This document shows, piece by piece, positions 8,648 to 17,584 of a stretch of 62,303 bases of DNA; the stretch's first letter is position 1; each line of letters starts with the position of its first letter. The notes beneath the pieces were generated by a model. It did no database searches. It was not told the DNA's origin and worked only from the letters and a program-made list of their open reading frames with translations. Source of the DNA: Planctomycetota bacterium (GTDB lineage: Bacteria > Planctomycetota > Planctomycetia > Pirellulales > UBA1268); the NCBI GenBank assembly GCA_014238855.1, contig JABAAH010000013.1:1-62303 (forward strand). Reading direction: 5' to 3'. The position numbers and the translations under genes are program-made.

Positions 8648-9916
8648 TTAGTGTGCCGCAGCTTCTTGTTCGGCTCGAAGGGTTTCGAGAGGCTCAATTA
8701 TTTCATCCAGTCGTTCATTAAAAAGATCACCTATAAGGAGATCTGTGACATGGCCACGAAGATGTGGAAAGCGCTTTACGAACTTACCAAAATTGAAACC
8801 GTCATAAAATTCATAAACTAGGCGCCGCATTCGATCCATGCCCCGAACATAATCCTTCCCCCAAGAACCTAATCGCTCCGCGGACAAGTCATTTTCTTGA
8901 AGCGCGGCAACTACCGCATCACCGGCAAGCTCACCACTTTTTAATGCTAATAGTATGCCTGAGGAGTAGAGCGGGTCGAGAAACCCAAAGGCATCACCGA
9001 CGAGGACCCAGCCGTCACCGGCAACATCCCGTGCTCGGTAGGAGTATTCTTTAGCAACACGAACAGGTTCGATTTTCGTCGCCTTGTCGAGGCGTCCGTG
9101 AAGCCCGAGACATCGTTTCATTTCGGCGGCATAAAGAGTCTCTAAATCTTTCTTTTCTCTATTTTGAAAAAGATAGTCATACCCAGCAACCACACCAATA
9201 CTTACAACATCATCGTCTAGCGGTATGTACCACAGCCATCCCTGCTTATCGTCAAGTTGCATAACAAGTGTTGCACCTTCATCGCGACCAATTCCTCGTG
9301 TCGCACCCTTCCAGTAACTCCACACAGCTGCTTTTTTGAGAACTGGATCCCACTCGCGAAGGCCGAGCCTACTTGTGACCATTGCCGATTGACCACTGGC
9401 ATCTACCACGACCTTCGCAGAAATTGTCGATGTCCTCCCAAACTCGTCAGCTACACGGACTCCCGTTGCACGCGTTCCCTCGAATAAAACTTCAAGCACC
9501 CGCATACCTTCGTGCACCTTAACCCCATTCGACTCAGCATTGCGAAGCATCATCTCATCAAAATCTGCTCGACGAACCTGCCAGGTTTGTGAACTTTCAT
9601 CGTCTCGGTGATCAATAAAGTAAAAAGGTGCTGAAAGCACTCCCTTTTCATTCACGAATTGAACAGAATACTTTTTTACAAAGCGACTTCCTCGCAAACG
9701 ATCAACCATGCCGAGGCGTTTTAATGTCCAGAACGTTTCTGGGATAAGTGACTCCCCCACGTGGAATCGAGGGAACTTCTCCCGCTCAAAAAGCATTACA
9801 CAGCGTCCCTGCTGAGCTGCAATGGTTGCAGCAGTCGTGCCAGCCGGTCCACCGCCAACAACAATCACTTCCGTTTGTTCCGGAAGTTGCACTGCGTCTG
9901 GTGTTCGTTCCACCAT
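8648..9916 (-). CDS. FAD-dependent oxidoreductase, flavin-dependent halogenase-like
   Basis: A 422-residue flavoprotein. The start is set at ATG 9916 because GAGGAGG sits 5 nt before it; the longer frame from 9958 has no such site. The FAD-binding motif GGGPAG is at 21-26, followed by the halogenase/geranylgeranyl-reductase signature FPRFHVGESLIPE (48-60). FVKKYSVQF (79-87) supplies a lysine where FADH2-dependent halogenases have one, GWLWYIPL resembles the WxWxIP motif, and GDAFGFLDPLYSSG closes the FAD site. Candidates are a flavin-dependent halogenase and a prenyl-reductase-like monooxygenase. It lies downstream of the universal stress protein gene on the same strand (gap about 276 bp). 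No carrier-protein or polyketide gene is near. Confidence 0.8.
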   Translation of the reverse strand: MVERTPDAVQLPEQTEVIVVGGGPAGTTAATIAAQQGRCVMLFEREKFPRFHVGESLIPETFWTLKRLGMVDRLRGSRFVKKYSVQFVNEKGVLSAPFYFIDHRDDESSQTWQVRRADFDEMMLRNAESNGVKVHEGMRVLEVLFEGTRATGVRVADEFGRTSTISAKVVVDASGQSAMVTSRLGLREWDPVLKKAAVWSYWKGATRGIGRDEGATLVMQLDDKQGWLWYIPLDDDVVSIGVVAGYDYLFQNREKKDLETLYAAEMKRCLGLHGRLDKATKIEPVRVAKEYSYRARDVAGDGWVLVGDAFGFLDPLYSSGILLALKSGELAGDAVVAALQENDLSAERLGSWGKDYVRGMDRMRRLVYEFYDGFNFGKFVKRFPHLRGHVTDLLIGDLFNERLDEIIEPLETLRAEQEAAAH

Positions 9917-10113
9917 GTTTTCCTCCTCGTCATCAATACTCAATGTCTGCCGCACCACGACCGAAATAGTATTTTCTATTTCCTTCTTAGTCCAAAGAAC
10001 CTGAAGGTCAAACTACAAACTATCACATCTATACAAGCGAGCCTTGATTACAAGCACTTTTTGCTTCTTCTCGATATCCATATGATGCAGCAGGGAACCA
10101 TCGAACTTTTTAT

Positions 10114-10165
10114 CTTTCCCCGCTGTTTTTTTCCGCTGTTTTTTCCGCTGGCACCTTTTCCGCTG
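10114..10165. repeat. four short TTTTCCGCTG-type repeats
   Basis: CCGCTG occurs at 10120, 10133, 10145 and 10160, each preceded by a T-run, a spacing of 12-15 bp. It lies just beyond the 3' end of the universal stress protein gene. It may be a slippage-prone simple repeat; read on the minus strand it is CAGCGG plus A-runs. No hairpin forms from it alone. Confidence 0.6.
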
Positions 10166-10192
10166 GTACCCGCGATTATTATACCGCGCGAG

Positions 10193-11026
10193 CTACTGCG
10201 CAAGAAACAGAGGAAGCGGACTACCACGAAGCAGCTGCAATGCCGTCTCACCAAACAATTTACGCAGAAGAAGGTTCTTGGCAGAGTTGCCAGCGACTAT
10301 GAGATCAGCCTCCCAGTTTTCTGCGTAGGGCACGACTTCTTGCACAGGGTCCCCCTGGATCAGATCAGTCTCAACATCTCTACAATGCGACGAAAAGTAG
10401 TCTTCAGCAGCTTTCAAACGACGGCTTCCTACATTGAGATCATTACAGAAATGGACAACGCGCACTTTTGCCTCTGGATAAATTCCAGACTGTACAAAAT
10501 GCTTGAATGTTTTTGCACTTTCCAGTGAACCCGAATAAGCGACAAGTATACGACGAACGGCCCGGAACGTTGAGGAGACCGCAAGCATTGGGCGAACCCC
10601 TGCAGCAACCAGCCGCTCGAGACTGTCTGTCGGCTCTGGGACTACATCATGCTCGAACAGACCGTGAAGCCCAAACACACAGAGATCCTGATAGCGCACC
10701 AAGTCGGCTACAATTTCAAATGGATCCCCTGTTTGCTCACTCGTTTGATGAGGCACTCCGGCTGCCATGCATTTCTCTGCAAAAAGCTTATTCGCCTTCT
10801 TAATTTCAGCAGCAACTTTTTCCATGCGATCTTGACGGAGTTCGGTGGTCAGCGTTTCAACGCCTACACCGATTGGCCGTGGACCTGTCCACTCAAGACG
10901 CGAAGGATCGACAACTGCTACACCAAGAAGTTCGGCTTGCTGAGATTTAGCAATCTCGATGGCGTGGCTCACAACTGATTCAGCATGGCGACTCGTTCCA
11001 AGCCCAACAAGAATACGTTTTATCAT
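10193..11026 (-). CDS. tandem-domain universal stress protein (UspA family)
   Basis: A 277-residue protein made of two Usp domains. Domain 1 (about 1-150) opens MIKRILVGLGTSRHAESVV; domain 2 (about 155-277) opens RRILVAYSGSLESAKTF and ends ADLIVAGNSAKNLLLRKLFGE with a GSPLPLFL tail. The second domain's AGNS...LFGETA region resembles the G-x2-G-x9-G(S/T) nucleotide loop but is degenerate. Such proteins are cytosolic stress-survival factors, often binding ATP or adenine nucleotides. It precedes the halogenase-like flavoprotein gene on the same strand. Confidence 0.85.
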   Translation of the reverse strand: MIKRILVGLGTSRHAESVVSHAIEIAKSQQAELLGVAVVDPSRLEWTGPRPIGVGVETLTTELRQDRMEKVAAEIKKANKLFAEKCMAAGVPHQTSEQTGDPFEIVADLVRYQDLCVFGLHGLFEHDVVPEPTDSLERLVAAGVRPMLAVSSTFRAVRRILVAYSGSLESAKTFKHFVQSGIYPEAKVRVVHFCNDLNVGSRRLKAAEDYFSSHCRDVETDLIQGDPVQEVVPYAENWEADLIVAGNSAKNLLLRKLFGETALQLLRGSPLPLFLAQ

Positions 11027-11287
11027 GGCAGCATTTCAGGGTTCGTTGTCAGGAATTGTCAGAAATCTAAACACTACAATCCAACCATCTTAAATTCTTC
11101 CACACTTCAATCGCAGCGACTACCTTCGTCAACGGCGCACGGGAAACGCAGACTATTCGATAAAACAGCACACCTTGTCGTTACAACAAACCCAACGAAA
11201 ACCATGCCGTCGTTTGCTAGTGAGCGTTCGGTAATCAAACTGAAAATGCTTGCTTTCCTGAAGACCTAGATACTATTCGGAAAAGCA

Positions 11288-12313
11288 TTATCCGAGCGAA
11301 TAGATGAGGAACAAGCCACCAAGAATGACAAAGAACATGAGGAATGCATCTGGTTCCATAAATGGAATCCGGCGTTCACCATGATAAAGCTGTCCTAACG
11401 CAGCAATAGCGGTAGCAAGACAAATGACAAATGCAGTTACTGCATGAGCCTCCGACACGCTTAGAAATATTGAGCCGCCATGGAACCCGTCAAGCACAAC
11501 AAAAAGAACAATGTTAAAAGCATTGCTTCCGAAACAATTTCCTATCGCGAGATCGATCGCACCGATACGAATTGCTGTCAGTGATGCGACGAGCTCGGGC
11601 AATGATGTCGTTACCGCAACAAGTGTTGTACCGACAAAGGTTCCGCCAAGGCCTGTTTCTTCAGCCAGAGCACCTGCTACATGTGCGAGCTGGGGTCCGA
11701 CAAAACACAAGACGGTTGCAGCGATAACAAAAACAAGAGACGACAACAAAAACGACACTTTATGCATCGGCTTCGTCGGAGGTAATACATTGTCACTTGA
11801 TTGAGCTTCAGCAGAAATTCTTACCGCGATTCGTTGGTTCAAAAAAATCATCCTCGCGCCGAAAATATATGCCAAAAGAATTGCCCAAGACCATGCACTT
11901 ATCCCAAATACGGATACTGCTGTGAGTTTATCAGACGTAATGATGGCTAAGCCGGCCAGCGATGTCACAGCAATACATAGTATTGCCGAAAGTGCATGAG
12001 CGGCTCCTTCCCGTGAGAGCATTTTTTTGCCTGAACGAACACTCAAATCAACTACTGCTAAAATAAGCAAGTTCATCAGACTGCTCCCAAGAAGATCGCC
12101 AGCAGCCAGATCAACAAAACCGGAACGAATCGCTGCAATATCAACAGACAATTCGGGCAGTGACGTAACTCCTGCCAAGAGTAAACTACCGACAAGAAGT
12201 CGGCCGAGACCTGTTGCCTCAGCAATTCGATCTGCTGACCGGGCCAGCAACGACCCAGCAATCGCAACAGCACCAGCGAGCAACACGAATTGTCCGACGA
12301 GCAAAACAGGCAT
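11288..12313 (-). CDS. CaCA superfamily cation exchanger (Na+/Ca2+ exchanger, YrbG-like)
   Basis: A 341-residue, highly hydrophobic membrane protein with ten or so predicted helices in two inverted halves. The alpha-repeats that form the ion path are clear: GSLLLAGVTSLPELSVDI (about 42-59) followed by GDLLGSSLMN, and the second copy GTTLVAVTTSLPELVASL followed by GNCFGSNAFN. The central acidic residues in both TSLPE motifs are present. The family exchanges Na+ or H+ for Ca2+ or K+ across the inner membrane. It starts 25 bp downstream of the rhomboid gene on the same strand, so a two-gene operon is likely. Confidence 0.9.
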   Translation of the reverse strand: MPVLLVGQFVLLAGAVAIAGSLLARSADRIAEATGLGRLLVGSLLLAGVTSLPELSVDIAAIRSGFVDLAAGDLLGSSLMNLLILAVVDLSVRSGKKMLSREGAAHALSAILCIAVTSLAGLAIITSDKLTAVSVFGISAWSWAILLAYIFGARMIFLNQRIAVRISAEAQSSDNVLPPTKPMHKVSFLLSSLVFVIAATVLCFVGPQLAHVAGALAEETGLGGTFVGTTLVAVTTSLPELVASLTAIRIGAIDLAIGNCFGSNAFNIVLFVVLDGFHGGSIFLSVSEAHAVTAFVICLATAIAALGQLYHGERRIPFMEPDAFLMFFVILGGLFLIYSLG

Positions 12314-12338
12314 ACGTTTTATTTGAGCTCACAGTCAT

Positions 12339-13115
12339 TCATGGGCCCTTGTGTCGCCTCCTAAACGTCACGAGTTGATCTGCTTGTCGACGAACGTCTC
12401 GATCACTGAGTGGCTTCGCGAGGACAAGACCAGCAATAAAGCCAGCTACGTGTGCTGAATAAGCAACTCCTCCGCCTGTGTCAGAAAGACCAAGTACAAC
12501 CTGCATGAGGAAGTAAATACCAACGGCCACGTAACCAGGAACGTCCATAATGATCCTAATTAAGATGACACTCACACGACGGTTTGGATGGAGCACAAGA
12601 TACCCACCCAACACACCAGAAATTGCACCAGACGCACCAAGACAAGGCGTCAGCGCCTCATCTCCTTGAGCATTGAGCATAACAAAGGCAAGTGAGGCCA
12701 AAACTCCGGCAGCTAGATAGAAGACGAGATAGCGGGTATGGCCCATGTCATCTTCGACATTATCTCCGAAGATGAAAAGAAACCACATGTTACCCATGAG
12801 GTGCATCCATCCACCGTGTAAAAAAATTCCTGTGATTAAGGTGAGGTAAACAGGGATTGGTGTTGGTCGAAGTCCTGGTACCGACACCTGATATTGCTGG
12901 CCCTCATATTCAACCTCTCGTACCGCAGGTTCGGTCACAATATCTTGACCTGTCACAATTTCAGCTGGAACTTGGCAGAAAGCAAGAGTCACATTATCGT
13001 TCTGTCCGCCTTGTTGAAAAAGTACAAAGACAATAATGTTCGCTGCGATGAGAGACCAGGTCACCCATGGCATTCTCTGACGGTCAGAATTATCATCGCT
13101 AAGTGGAAAAACCAT
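12339..13115 (-). CDS. rhomboid family intramembrane serine protease
   Basis: A 258-residue six-helix membrane protease. The catalytic dyad is visible as GASGAISGV (S162) and SAHVAGF (H222), and FLHGGWMHLMGNMWFL supplies the conserved HxxxN stabilising region. Between the first helix and the core is a roughly 50-residue periplasmic loop. Family members cut single-pass membrane proteins within or near the bilayer. The adjacent cation exchanger downstream, and the site-2-protease homologue 3 kb away, do not reveal the substrate. Length and motifs suggest an active enzyme. Confidence 0.9.
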   Translation of the reverse strand: MVFPLSDDNSDRQRMPWVTWSLIAANIIVFVLFQQGGQNDNVTLAFCQVPAEIVTGQDIVTEPAVREVEYEGQQYQVSVPGLRPTPIPVYLTLITGIFLHGGWMHLMGNMWFLFIFGDNVEDDMGHTRYLVFYLAAGVLASLAFVMLNAQGDEALTPCLGASGAISGVLGGYLVLHPNRRVSVILIRIIMDVPGYVAVGIYFLMQVVLGLSDTGGGVAYSAHVAGFIAGLVLAKPLSDRDVRRQADQLVTFRRRHKGP

Positions 13116-13203
13116 AATCGAAAGGTCTGAAGGAAACTGATTATCACAATGACAACGTATCAGTTTCTCAATGTAAGCCCCACGAATAAAAAAAGGGACT
13201 AGT

Positions 13204-13695
13204 TCACGCAGCCTTCGAGCGTTGTGAACTCTTCACCTTCTGAGTCGGCGATATTTCGGCTTCTTCAAGCTTTTGTTCAATCCACCCATCGACACTCCAG
13301 GGACCACCACCGGCATAAATCATTGCAAGCAGTCCGCCACCGATCGCCATATTTTTCATAAATTGAATGATCTGCAATTGCCTTTGGGTTGGGTCAGCAA
13401 TCATCCAGAAATCATGGAAATAAAATGTTGCTGCCGCGAGAAAGACAAACAAGAAGGCTGCCCCAATCCGAGTCCAAGCACCGGCCAGCACGGAAAGACC
13501 GCCAATAAGAATGAGGCCAATTGCACCGAACAATGCGAGCCGAGGGTTAGGGATCCCTTCGCTGCCCATATATTCAGCCGTTTGTGAAAAGTGACGTATT
13601 TTACTGTCGAAGGCACTGAACAAGAAAATTGCTACGATCATAAAGCGAGCTAGCAGAGATATGCATCCCTGAACAAAATTGGCAACCTGTTCCAT
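13204..13695 (-). CDS. DoxX family membrane protein
   Basis: A 163-residue four-helix membrane protein from ATG 13695. The open frame extends upstream to 13887 and would run into the agmatine deiminase gene, but the upstream 64 residues look noncoding and AGGA stands about 11 nt before the chosen ATG. The core reads VQGCISLLARFMIVAIFLFSA, then an LILIGGLSVLAGAWTRIGAA helix pair and a final helix ending AMIYAGGGPWSVDG, typical of DoxX. Members are associated with quinol or sulfur redox chemistry and respiratory chains, but function here is unknown. The basic C-terminal tail is cytoplasmic by the positive-inside rule. Confidence 0.8.
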   Translation of the reverse strand: MEQVANFVQGCISLLARFMIVAIFLFSAFDSKIRHFSQTAEYMGSEGIPNPRLALFGAIGLILIGGLSVLAGAWTRIGAAFLFVFLAAATFYFHDFWMIADPTQRQLQIIQFMKNMAIGGGLLAMIYAGGGPWSVDGWIEQKLEEAEISPTQKVKSSQRSKAA

Positions 13696-13852
13696 GATGT
13701 AACCGTTCCTGCCTTTATCTCGCAGTCCATATCCGAAGTCAGAAAATCTCTGCGAATGGTCGCGTCCATTGGCATTCACCGCAAGACCGGATGACTTGTT
13801 AATCCTGGCAATCTTGTGAAGCGAGGGAACCGTACAGCATTTCTTGAGGTTC

Positions 13853-14908
13853 TCAGGCAGACACGTTTTCGTCTTCTGGGCATTCAATTACCGGTTGCTG
13901 ACTCGTTACACAGTGAACTGCTCCTCGTCCACGAATTAATTCAAGGGCAGAGAATGCCACAACTTCTCGCCGTGGGAAAAGCTTTTGAATTATCGCGATC
14001 GCATCACCATCCAAGTCATGATCGAATGTCGGAACGATGACGCCGCCATTGAGGATAAAGAAATTAAGATAACTCGCTGGGAGTTGCGCATCACCAAAAT
14101 GAATACTTGGCGGCAATTCAATGGGCACAACATCCAGCAATCGCCCACGAGCATCCTTGAATTTTTTTAACAAACTAAAGTTTGCCTCAAGTGACTTATG
14201 ATTTGGATCACTACGATCGGACTGGCGAGCAGCGACGACACAGCCAGGTGCAACAAAACGAGCTAATTGATCGATATGACCATCCGTATCATCACCAACA
14301 AGATCACCACTTGCCCAAAGAACCTTTTCAATTCTTAGAGAAGACTGAAGGCCAGCAGTAAGTTCCTCGCGAGACCATCCCGGATTCCGCAGCGGATCAT
14401 CAATACATCGATGATTCACCAGAAGCGTTCCTTCACCATCTGTTTCAATCGCCCCACCCTCGAGAACGATTGTCGCCTCCAGCACACGAAGCCCGAGACT
14501 TCTTGCAATCTCACTGGCGACAGCAGCATCAGCATCCCAAGGCGGATATTTCCCCCCCCATGCGTTAAAGCCAAAATTCACGACAACAAGCTCTTGCTGA
14601 TCGCCCTCTGACTTCAGAAAAACTGGTCCCGTATCACGTAACCATGAGTCATTCGTTGGGATTTCAATCAATTCAACCCGCGCGCCGTCTCGCAACAAAT
14701 GGAGTGAGGCATCACGAAGCACAGCCTCGCTTCCAATGACTCTGACTGGCTCATACTGAGCCAGTAACCTGACAAGTTTTGAAAAAGCGACAGGCACTTC
14801 ATCAAAATTCCCAAGAAAGCTTGCTCTTCGGTGCGGCCAGGCGACCCATGTTGCAGCATGCGGTTCCCATTCGGCAGGCAATCGATAATCACTCTTCTGT
14901 GAAGACAT
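13853..14908 (-). CDS. aguA: agmatine deiminase (peptidylarginine deiminase family)
   Basis: A 351-residue enzyme that hydrolyses agmatine to N-carbamoylputrescine and ammonia for polyamine synthesis. Diagnostic segments are EWEPHAATWVAWPH near the N-terminus, NDSWLRDTGP, the LEGGAIETDGEGTLL acid motif, DDTDGHIDQLARF with the catalytic histidine, and the nucleophile C333 in the HCVTSQQP motif close to the C-terminus. Length matches AguA. The usual partner N-carbamoylputrescine amidase (aguB) is not in the window. The gene shares orientation with the DoxX gene downstream and is upstream-isolated by about 180 bp from glyA. Confidence 0.9.
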   Translation of the reverse strand: MSSQKSDYRLPAEWEPHAATWVAWPHRRASFLGNFDEVPVAFSKLVRLLAQYEPVRVIGSEAVLRDASLHLLRDGARVELIEIPTNDSWLRDTGPVFLKSEGDQQELVVVNFGFNAWGGKYPPWDADAAVASEIARSLGLRVLEATIVLEGGAIETDGEGTLLVNHRCIDDPLRNPGWSREELTAGLQSSLRIEKVLWASGDLVGDDTDGHIDQLARFVAPGCVVAARQSDRSDPNHKSLEANFSLLKKFKDARGRLLDVVPIELPPSIHFGDAQLPASYLNFFILNGGVIVPTFDHDLDGDAIAIIQKLFPRREVVAFSALELIRGRGAVHCVTSQQPVIECPEDENVSA

Positions 14909-15090
14909 CGACCTTCGTCCTACAAAAGCTCGTTATTGTCCCCGTGTCGAATTAAACGCATAGAACATGACACGGTTGTGGTGAAGTCACACCGACAATT
15001 CATCAAAACTAGTCCCTACCGTTAGAACGGCCAAAACTTACAACCGTTGCTACATTTTTGCATTTCAAAAACATACACCGTATTTGGATT

Positions 15091-16353
15091 TTATCCGGCT
15101 ACAACCTGATCCATCTTTGCAGCAGGAGCTGGATACTGTTCTGCTAACTCGGCAACTTCTCCGCGAGTAGCTTCCAGCACCTGCTTGTCCTCGGGAGACT
15201 TCAAGACTCGAAGAATCCAGGTCGCTACCTGCTCCATCTCGTCAGCTCCCATTCCTCGTGTCGTAAGGGCTGGAGTACCTAACCGAATTCCTGATGGATC
15301 CATGGGCTTTCGTTCATCGTATGGGATCATGTTTTTGTTGCACGTAATCCCACAACGATCCAGAGCTTCCTCTGCCAACTTTCCACCAAGACCCAGCGGC
15401 GTGACGTCTACTAACATCAGATGGTTATCAGTGCCACCGCTCACAAGCTTCACCCCACCAGCCGCAAGCGACTGAGCGAGTGAACGAGCATTAGCTACAA
15501 CTTGCTCTGCATATTCTTTGAATTCCGGCCTGAGGGCCTCTGCAAAAGCAACTGCCTTTCCTGCAACGACGTGCATCAATGGTCCGCCTTGAGTTCCTGG
15601 AAACACTGCGCGATCAAGATCTTTTGCATGCTCTGCCCGACACATAGCAATACCACCGCGGGGTCCGCGTAGTGTTTTGTGCGTTGTACTTGTCACAAAA
15701 TCTGCGTACGGCACCGGACTGTTATGCACGCCAGCCGCAACCAGACCCGCATAGTGGGCCATGTCGACTAGCAGTTTTGCTCCGACTTCATTTGCTATCT
15801 CTGCGAATCGTTCGTGAGGAATTTCTCTTGGATATGCGCTTGCTCCAGCGACAATCAATTTCGGTTTATGCTCACGAGCAAGTCGAACGATCTGATCAAA
15901 ATCAAGGAGATGATCATCCTGACGAACACCGTAATGTACGAAACGATATAAAATACCTGAGCTATTCAGACGCATTCCGTGGGTAAGGTGACCACCGTGC
16001 GAAAGGTCAAAGGCAAGTACCGTATCACCAGGTTTAATAGCAGCAAGGTATACCGCTGAGTTTGCTTGACTTCCGGAGTGCGGCTGCACATTAGCATGCT
16101 CTGCGCCGAAAAGTTGCTTGGCTCTATCTCGCGCTAAATCCTCAACTGTATCGACATATTCACAGCCACCATAATAGCGGCGGCCGGGATATCCTTCGGC
16201 GTACTTATTGGTCAACACACTGCCGACTGCCTGCATAACTGCTGGGCTCGTAAAGTTTTCGCTCGCAATCATTTCTAGGCCCTCCGCTTGTCGGGTTTGC
16301 TCCGCAGCGATGGATGACCAAATGGCAGGATCTTCTAGTTCAACAAAGTTCAC
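15091..16353 (-). CDS. glyA: serine hydroxymethyltransferase
   Basis: A 420-residue PLP enzyme that converts serine and tetrahydrofolate to glycine and methylene-tetrahydrofolate. All family signatures are present: [10 protein letters not shown] (25-34), [13 protein letters not shown] (51-63), the histidine in VDMAHYAGL, and the PLP lysine K226 in [14 protein letters not shown]. Length is normal and no damage is seen. It stands alone on the minus strand, with about 180 bp to the aguA gene and about 100 bp to the protease gene. Housekeeping role in one-carbon metabolism. Confidence 0.97.
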   Translation of the reverse strand: MNFVELEDPAIWSSIAAEQTRQAEGLEMIASENFTSPAVMQAVGSVLTNKYAEGYPGRRYYGGCEYVDTVEDLARDRAKQLFGAEHANVQPHSGSQANSAVYLAAIKPGDTVLAFDLSHGGHLTHGMRLNSSGILYRFVHYGVRQDDHLLDFDQIVRLAREHKPKLIVAGASAYPREIPHERFAEIANEVGAKLLVDMAHYAGLVAAGVHNSPVPYADFVTSTTHKTLRGPRGGIAMCRAEHAKDLDRAVFPGTQGGPLMHVVAGKAVAFAEALRPEFKEYAEQVVANARSLAQSLAAGGVKLVSGGTDNHLMLVDVTPLGLGGKLAEEALDRCGITCNKNMIPYDERKPMDPSGIRLGTPALTTRGMGADEMEQVATWILRVLKSPEDKQVLEATRGEVAELAEQYPAPAAKMDQVVAG

Positions 16354-16447
16354 AGATCACCTCGTAGTTTTATGGCAGTTTTCAAAACCGTGCGTTTAAA
16401 CCAGCCGGACGAATTATAAACTATTGTGCGAACCGAGTGGCTTGACG

Positions 16448-17431
16448 TCAACGAACAAAAATGATCCCGGGTAGCATCAGCGGTTCTGGCATAAATGTAA
16501 TTACTGGAATTATAAGTGAGCCTAGACCCAAAACTGTTCTCACGCTACCTAGTGGCTGGGACTCATTCCGGATGGGCGGATGATCGACACCCATGAAGGT
16601 TATAATGACGATCATGAGAACCCAATGATCCGCACCCGTCACAATAGTAGCGGTTATTGCTCCAAGTAGGACTGCTCGGGCTACTCCACGGGAACGCTTA
16701 CCGAAAAGAGCGTGGCACACATGCCCACCATCAAGTTGACTGATAGGAATCATATTTAGCCCCGTCACAAGGAAACCAACCCAGCCAGCCATCAAGCATG
16801 CGTTTGGACTAAGCACCTGCCCAATTGGCCAATCGGGTCGAACAAGCCTCAAAAGCCACGTTGCAAGCAGTGGCATGGAAAATATGCTGGCTTCTGTCGG
16901 TTGCGCTTGCACCAATCCTACAATGAAAAGTGGCACTGCCACGACAAGGCCAGCTAAAGGACCGGCTAACGCAATATCGAATAGTTGCTTTCTATCTGCC
17001 CTAGACCCCTCCATACCGATTACGGCGCCGAGAGTCCCCGTGAGCATCACGGGTAGCGGCAGAAAAAATGGAAGTGTTGCTGGAATGCGATGCTGCCACG
17101 CTGCAACAAAGTGCCCTGCTTCATGTGCTGATAATATTGCCATCACCGAGATCATATAGATCAGGCCCCGGGACCAGTGTTCCGACAAATCAATAAGGAA
17201 TCCGTCGTAAAGACCGAGAACAACTGGTTGCCAACCGACTGTGCCAGCCGCAAACGTCGTGAGACACGTTGCAAGATAAAGATAAATTTGCAAGCGAGCA
17301 CGTCTGGATCGTGATCTGGTGCAACTCAAATCCCTCGACTGTTTTTTTTCATTCGTTGCCAACGCAGAAGTCAGCCGAGAGGTCTCAGCAGAATTAGAAA
17401 TATCAAGGGTATTGGCAGGGTATTCTCTCAT
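16448..17431 (-). CDS. site-2 protease (M50) family membrane metalloprotease
   Basis: A protein of about 327 residues from ATG 17431. The zinc site HEAGH (103-107) sits in a transmembrane helix, and the second metal motif is the ISQLDGGH segment (LDG form of the NPDG aspartate motif) in a later helix. Five to six further hydrophobic helices fit the S2P fold; the first ~45 residues are polar and basic. The longer frame to 17554 is rejected because a good promoter (-10 TATAAT at 17514-17519, minus strand) lies inside it. Family members process membrane-bound regulators; the closest architectures are peptidases of the EcsC/YwhC-like group. Substrate unknown. Confidence 0.85.
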   Translation of the reverse strand: MREYPANTLDISNSAETSRLTSALATNEKKQSRDLSCTRSRSRRARLQIYLYLATCLTTFAAGTVGWQPVVLGLYDGFLIDLSEHWSRGLIYMISVMAILSAHEAGHFVAAWQHRIPATLPFFLPLPVMLTGTLGAVIGMEGSRADRKQLFDIALAGPLAGLVVAVPLFIVGLVQAQPTEASIFSMPLLATWLLRLVRPDWPIGQVLSPNACLMAGWVGFLVTGLNMIPISQLDGGHVCHALFGKRSRGVARAVLLGAITATIVTGADHWVLMIVIITFMGVDHPPIRNESQPLGSVRTVLGLGSLIIPVITFMPEPLMLPGIIFVR

Positions 17432-17513
17432 AGGACTACTACAGAATAGCCATTGAGAACAGAATTTGGCTGCTAGACTTCGATTTCCTTGAAAGATATG
17501 CCTGATAGAATTA

Positions 17514-17542
17514 ATTATATCAAGATATAAGTCACTTCTCAG
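17514..17542 (-). promoter_or_regulatory. candidate sigma-70 promoter for the M50 protease gene
   Basis: On the minus strand CTGAGA (17542-17537, 4 of 6 matches to TTGACA) is followed, after exactly 17 bp, by a perfect TATAAT (17519-17514). The predicted start is about 75 nt before the chosen ATG. The -35 box is part of a 19-bp tandem repeat, so a repressor or activator bound there could control it. Confidence 0.5.
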
Positions 17543-17561
17543 GATATACGTCACTTCTCAG
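17524..17561. repeat. 19-bp tandem direct repeat in the protease/lysA divergent promoter
   Basis: GATATAAGTCACTTCTCAG at 17524-17542 is repeated at 17543-17561 with one change (A to C at position 7). The two head-to-tail copies sit 24 bp before lysA and overlap the predicted protease promoter. A 19-bp period is close to two helical turns, which would place two regulator molecules on the same DNA face. Confidence 0.75.
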
Positions 17562-17584
17562 GAAAGCCGAAATCTAAAAGTACA

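Noticed and set aside
10048-10254. Minus-strand small frame with repeated SGK units
   Set aside because: The repeats come from the CCGCTG array read in another frame and overlap the end of the stress protein gene.
9761-10528. Open plus-strand frame of 255 codons
   Set aside because: It is antisense to the halogenase-like and universal stress protein genes, has no ribosome site and low-complexity hydrophobic/basic content typical of a shadow frame.
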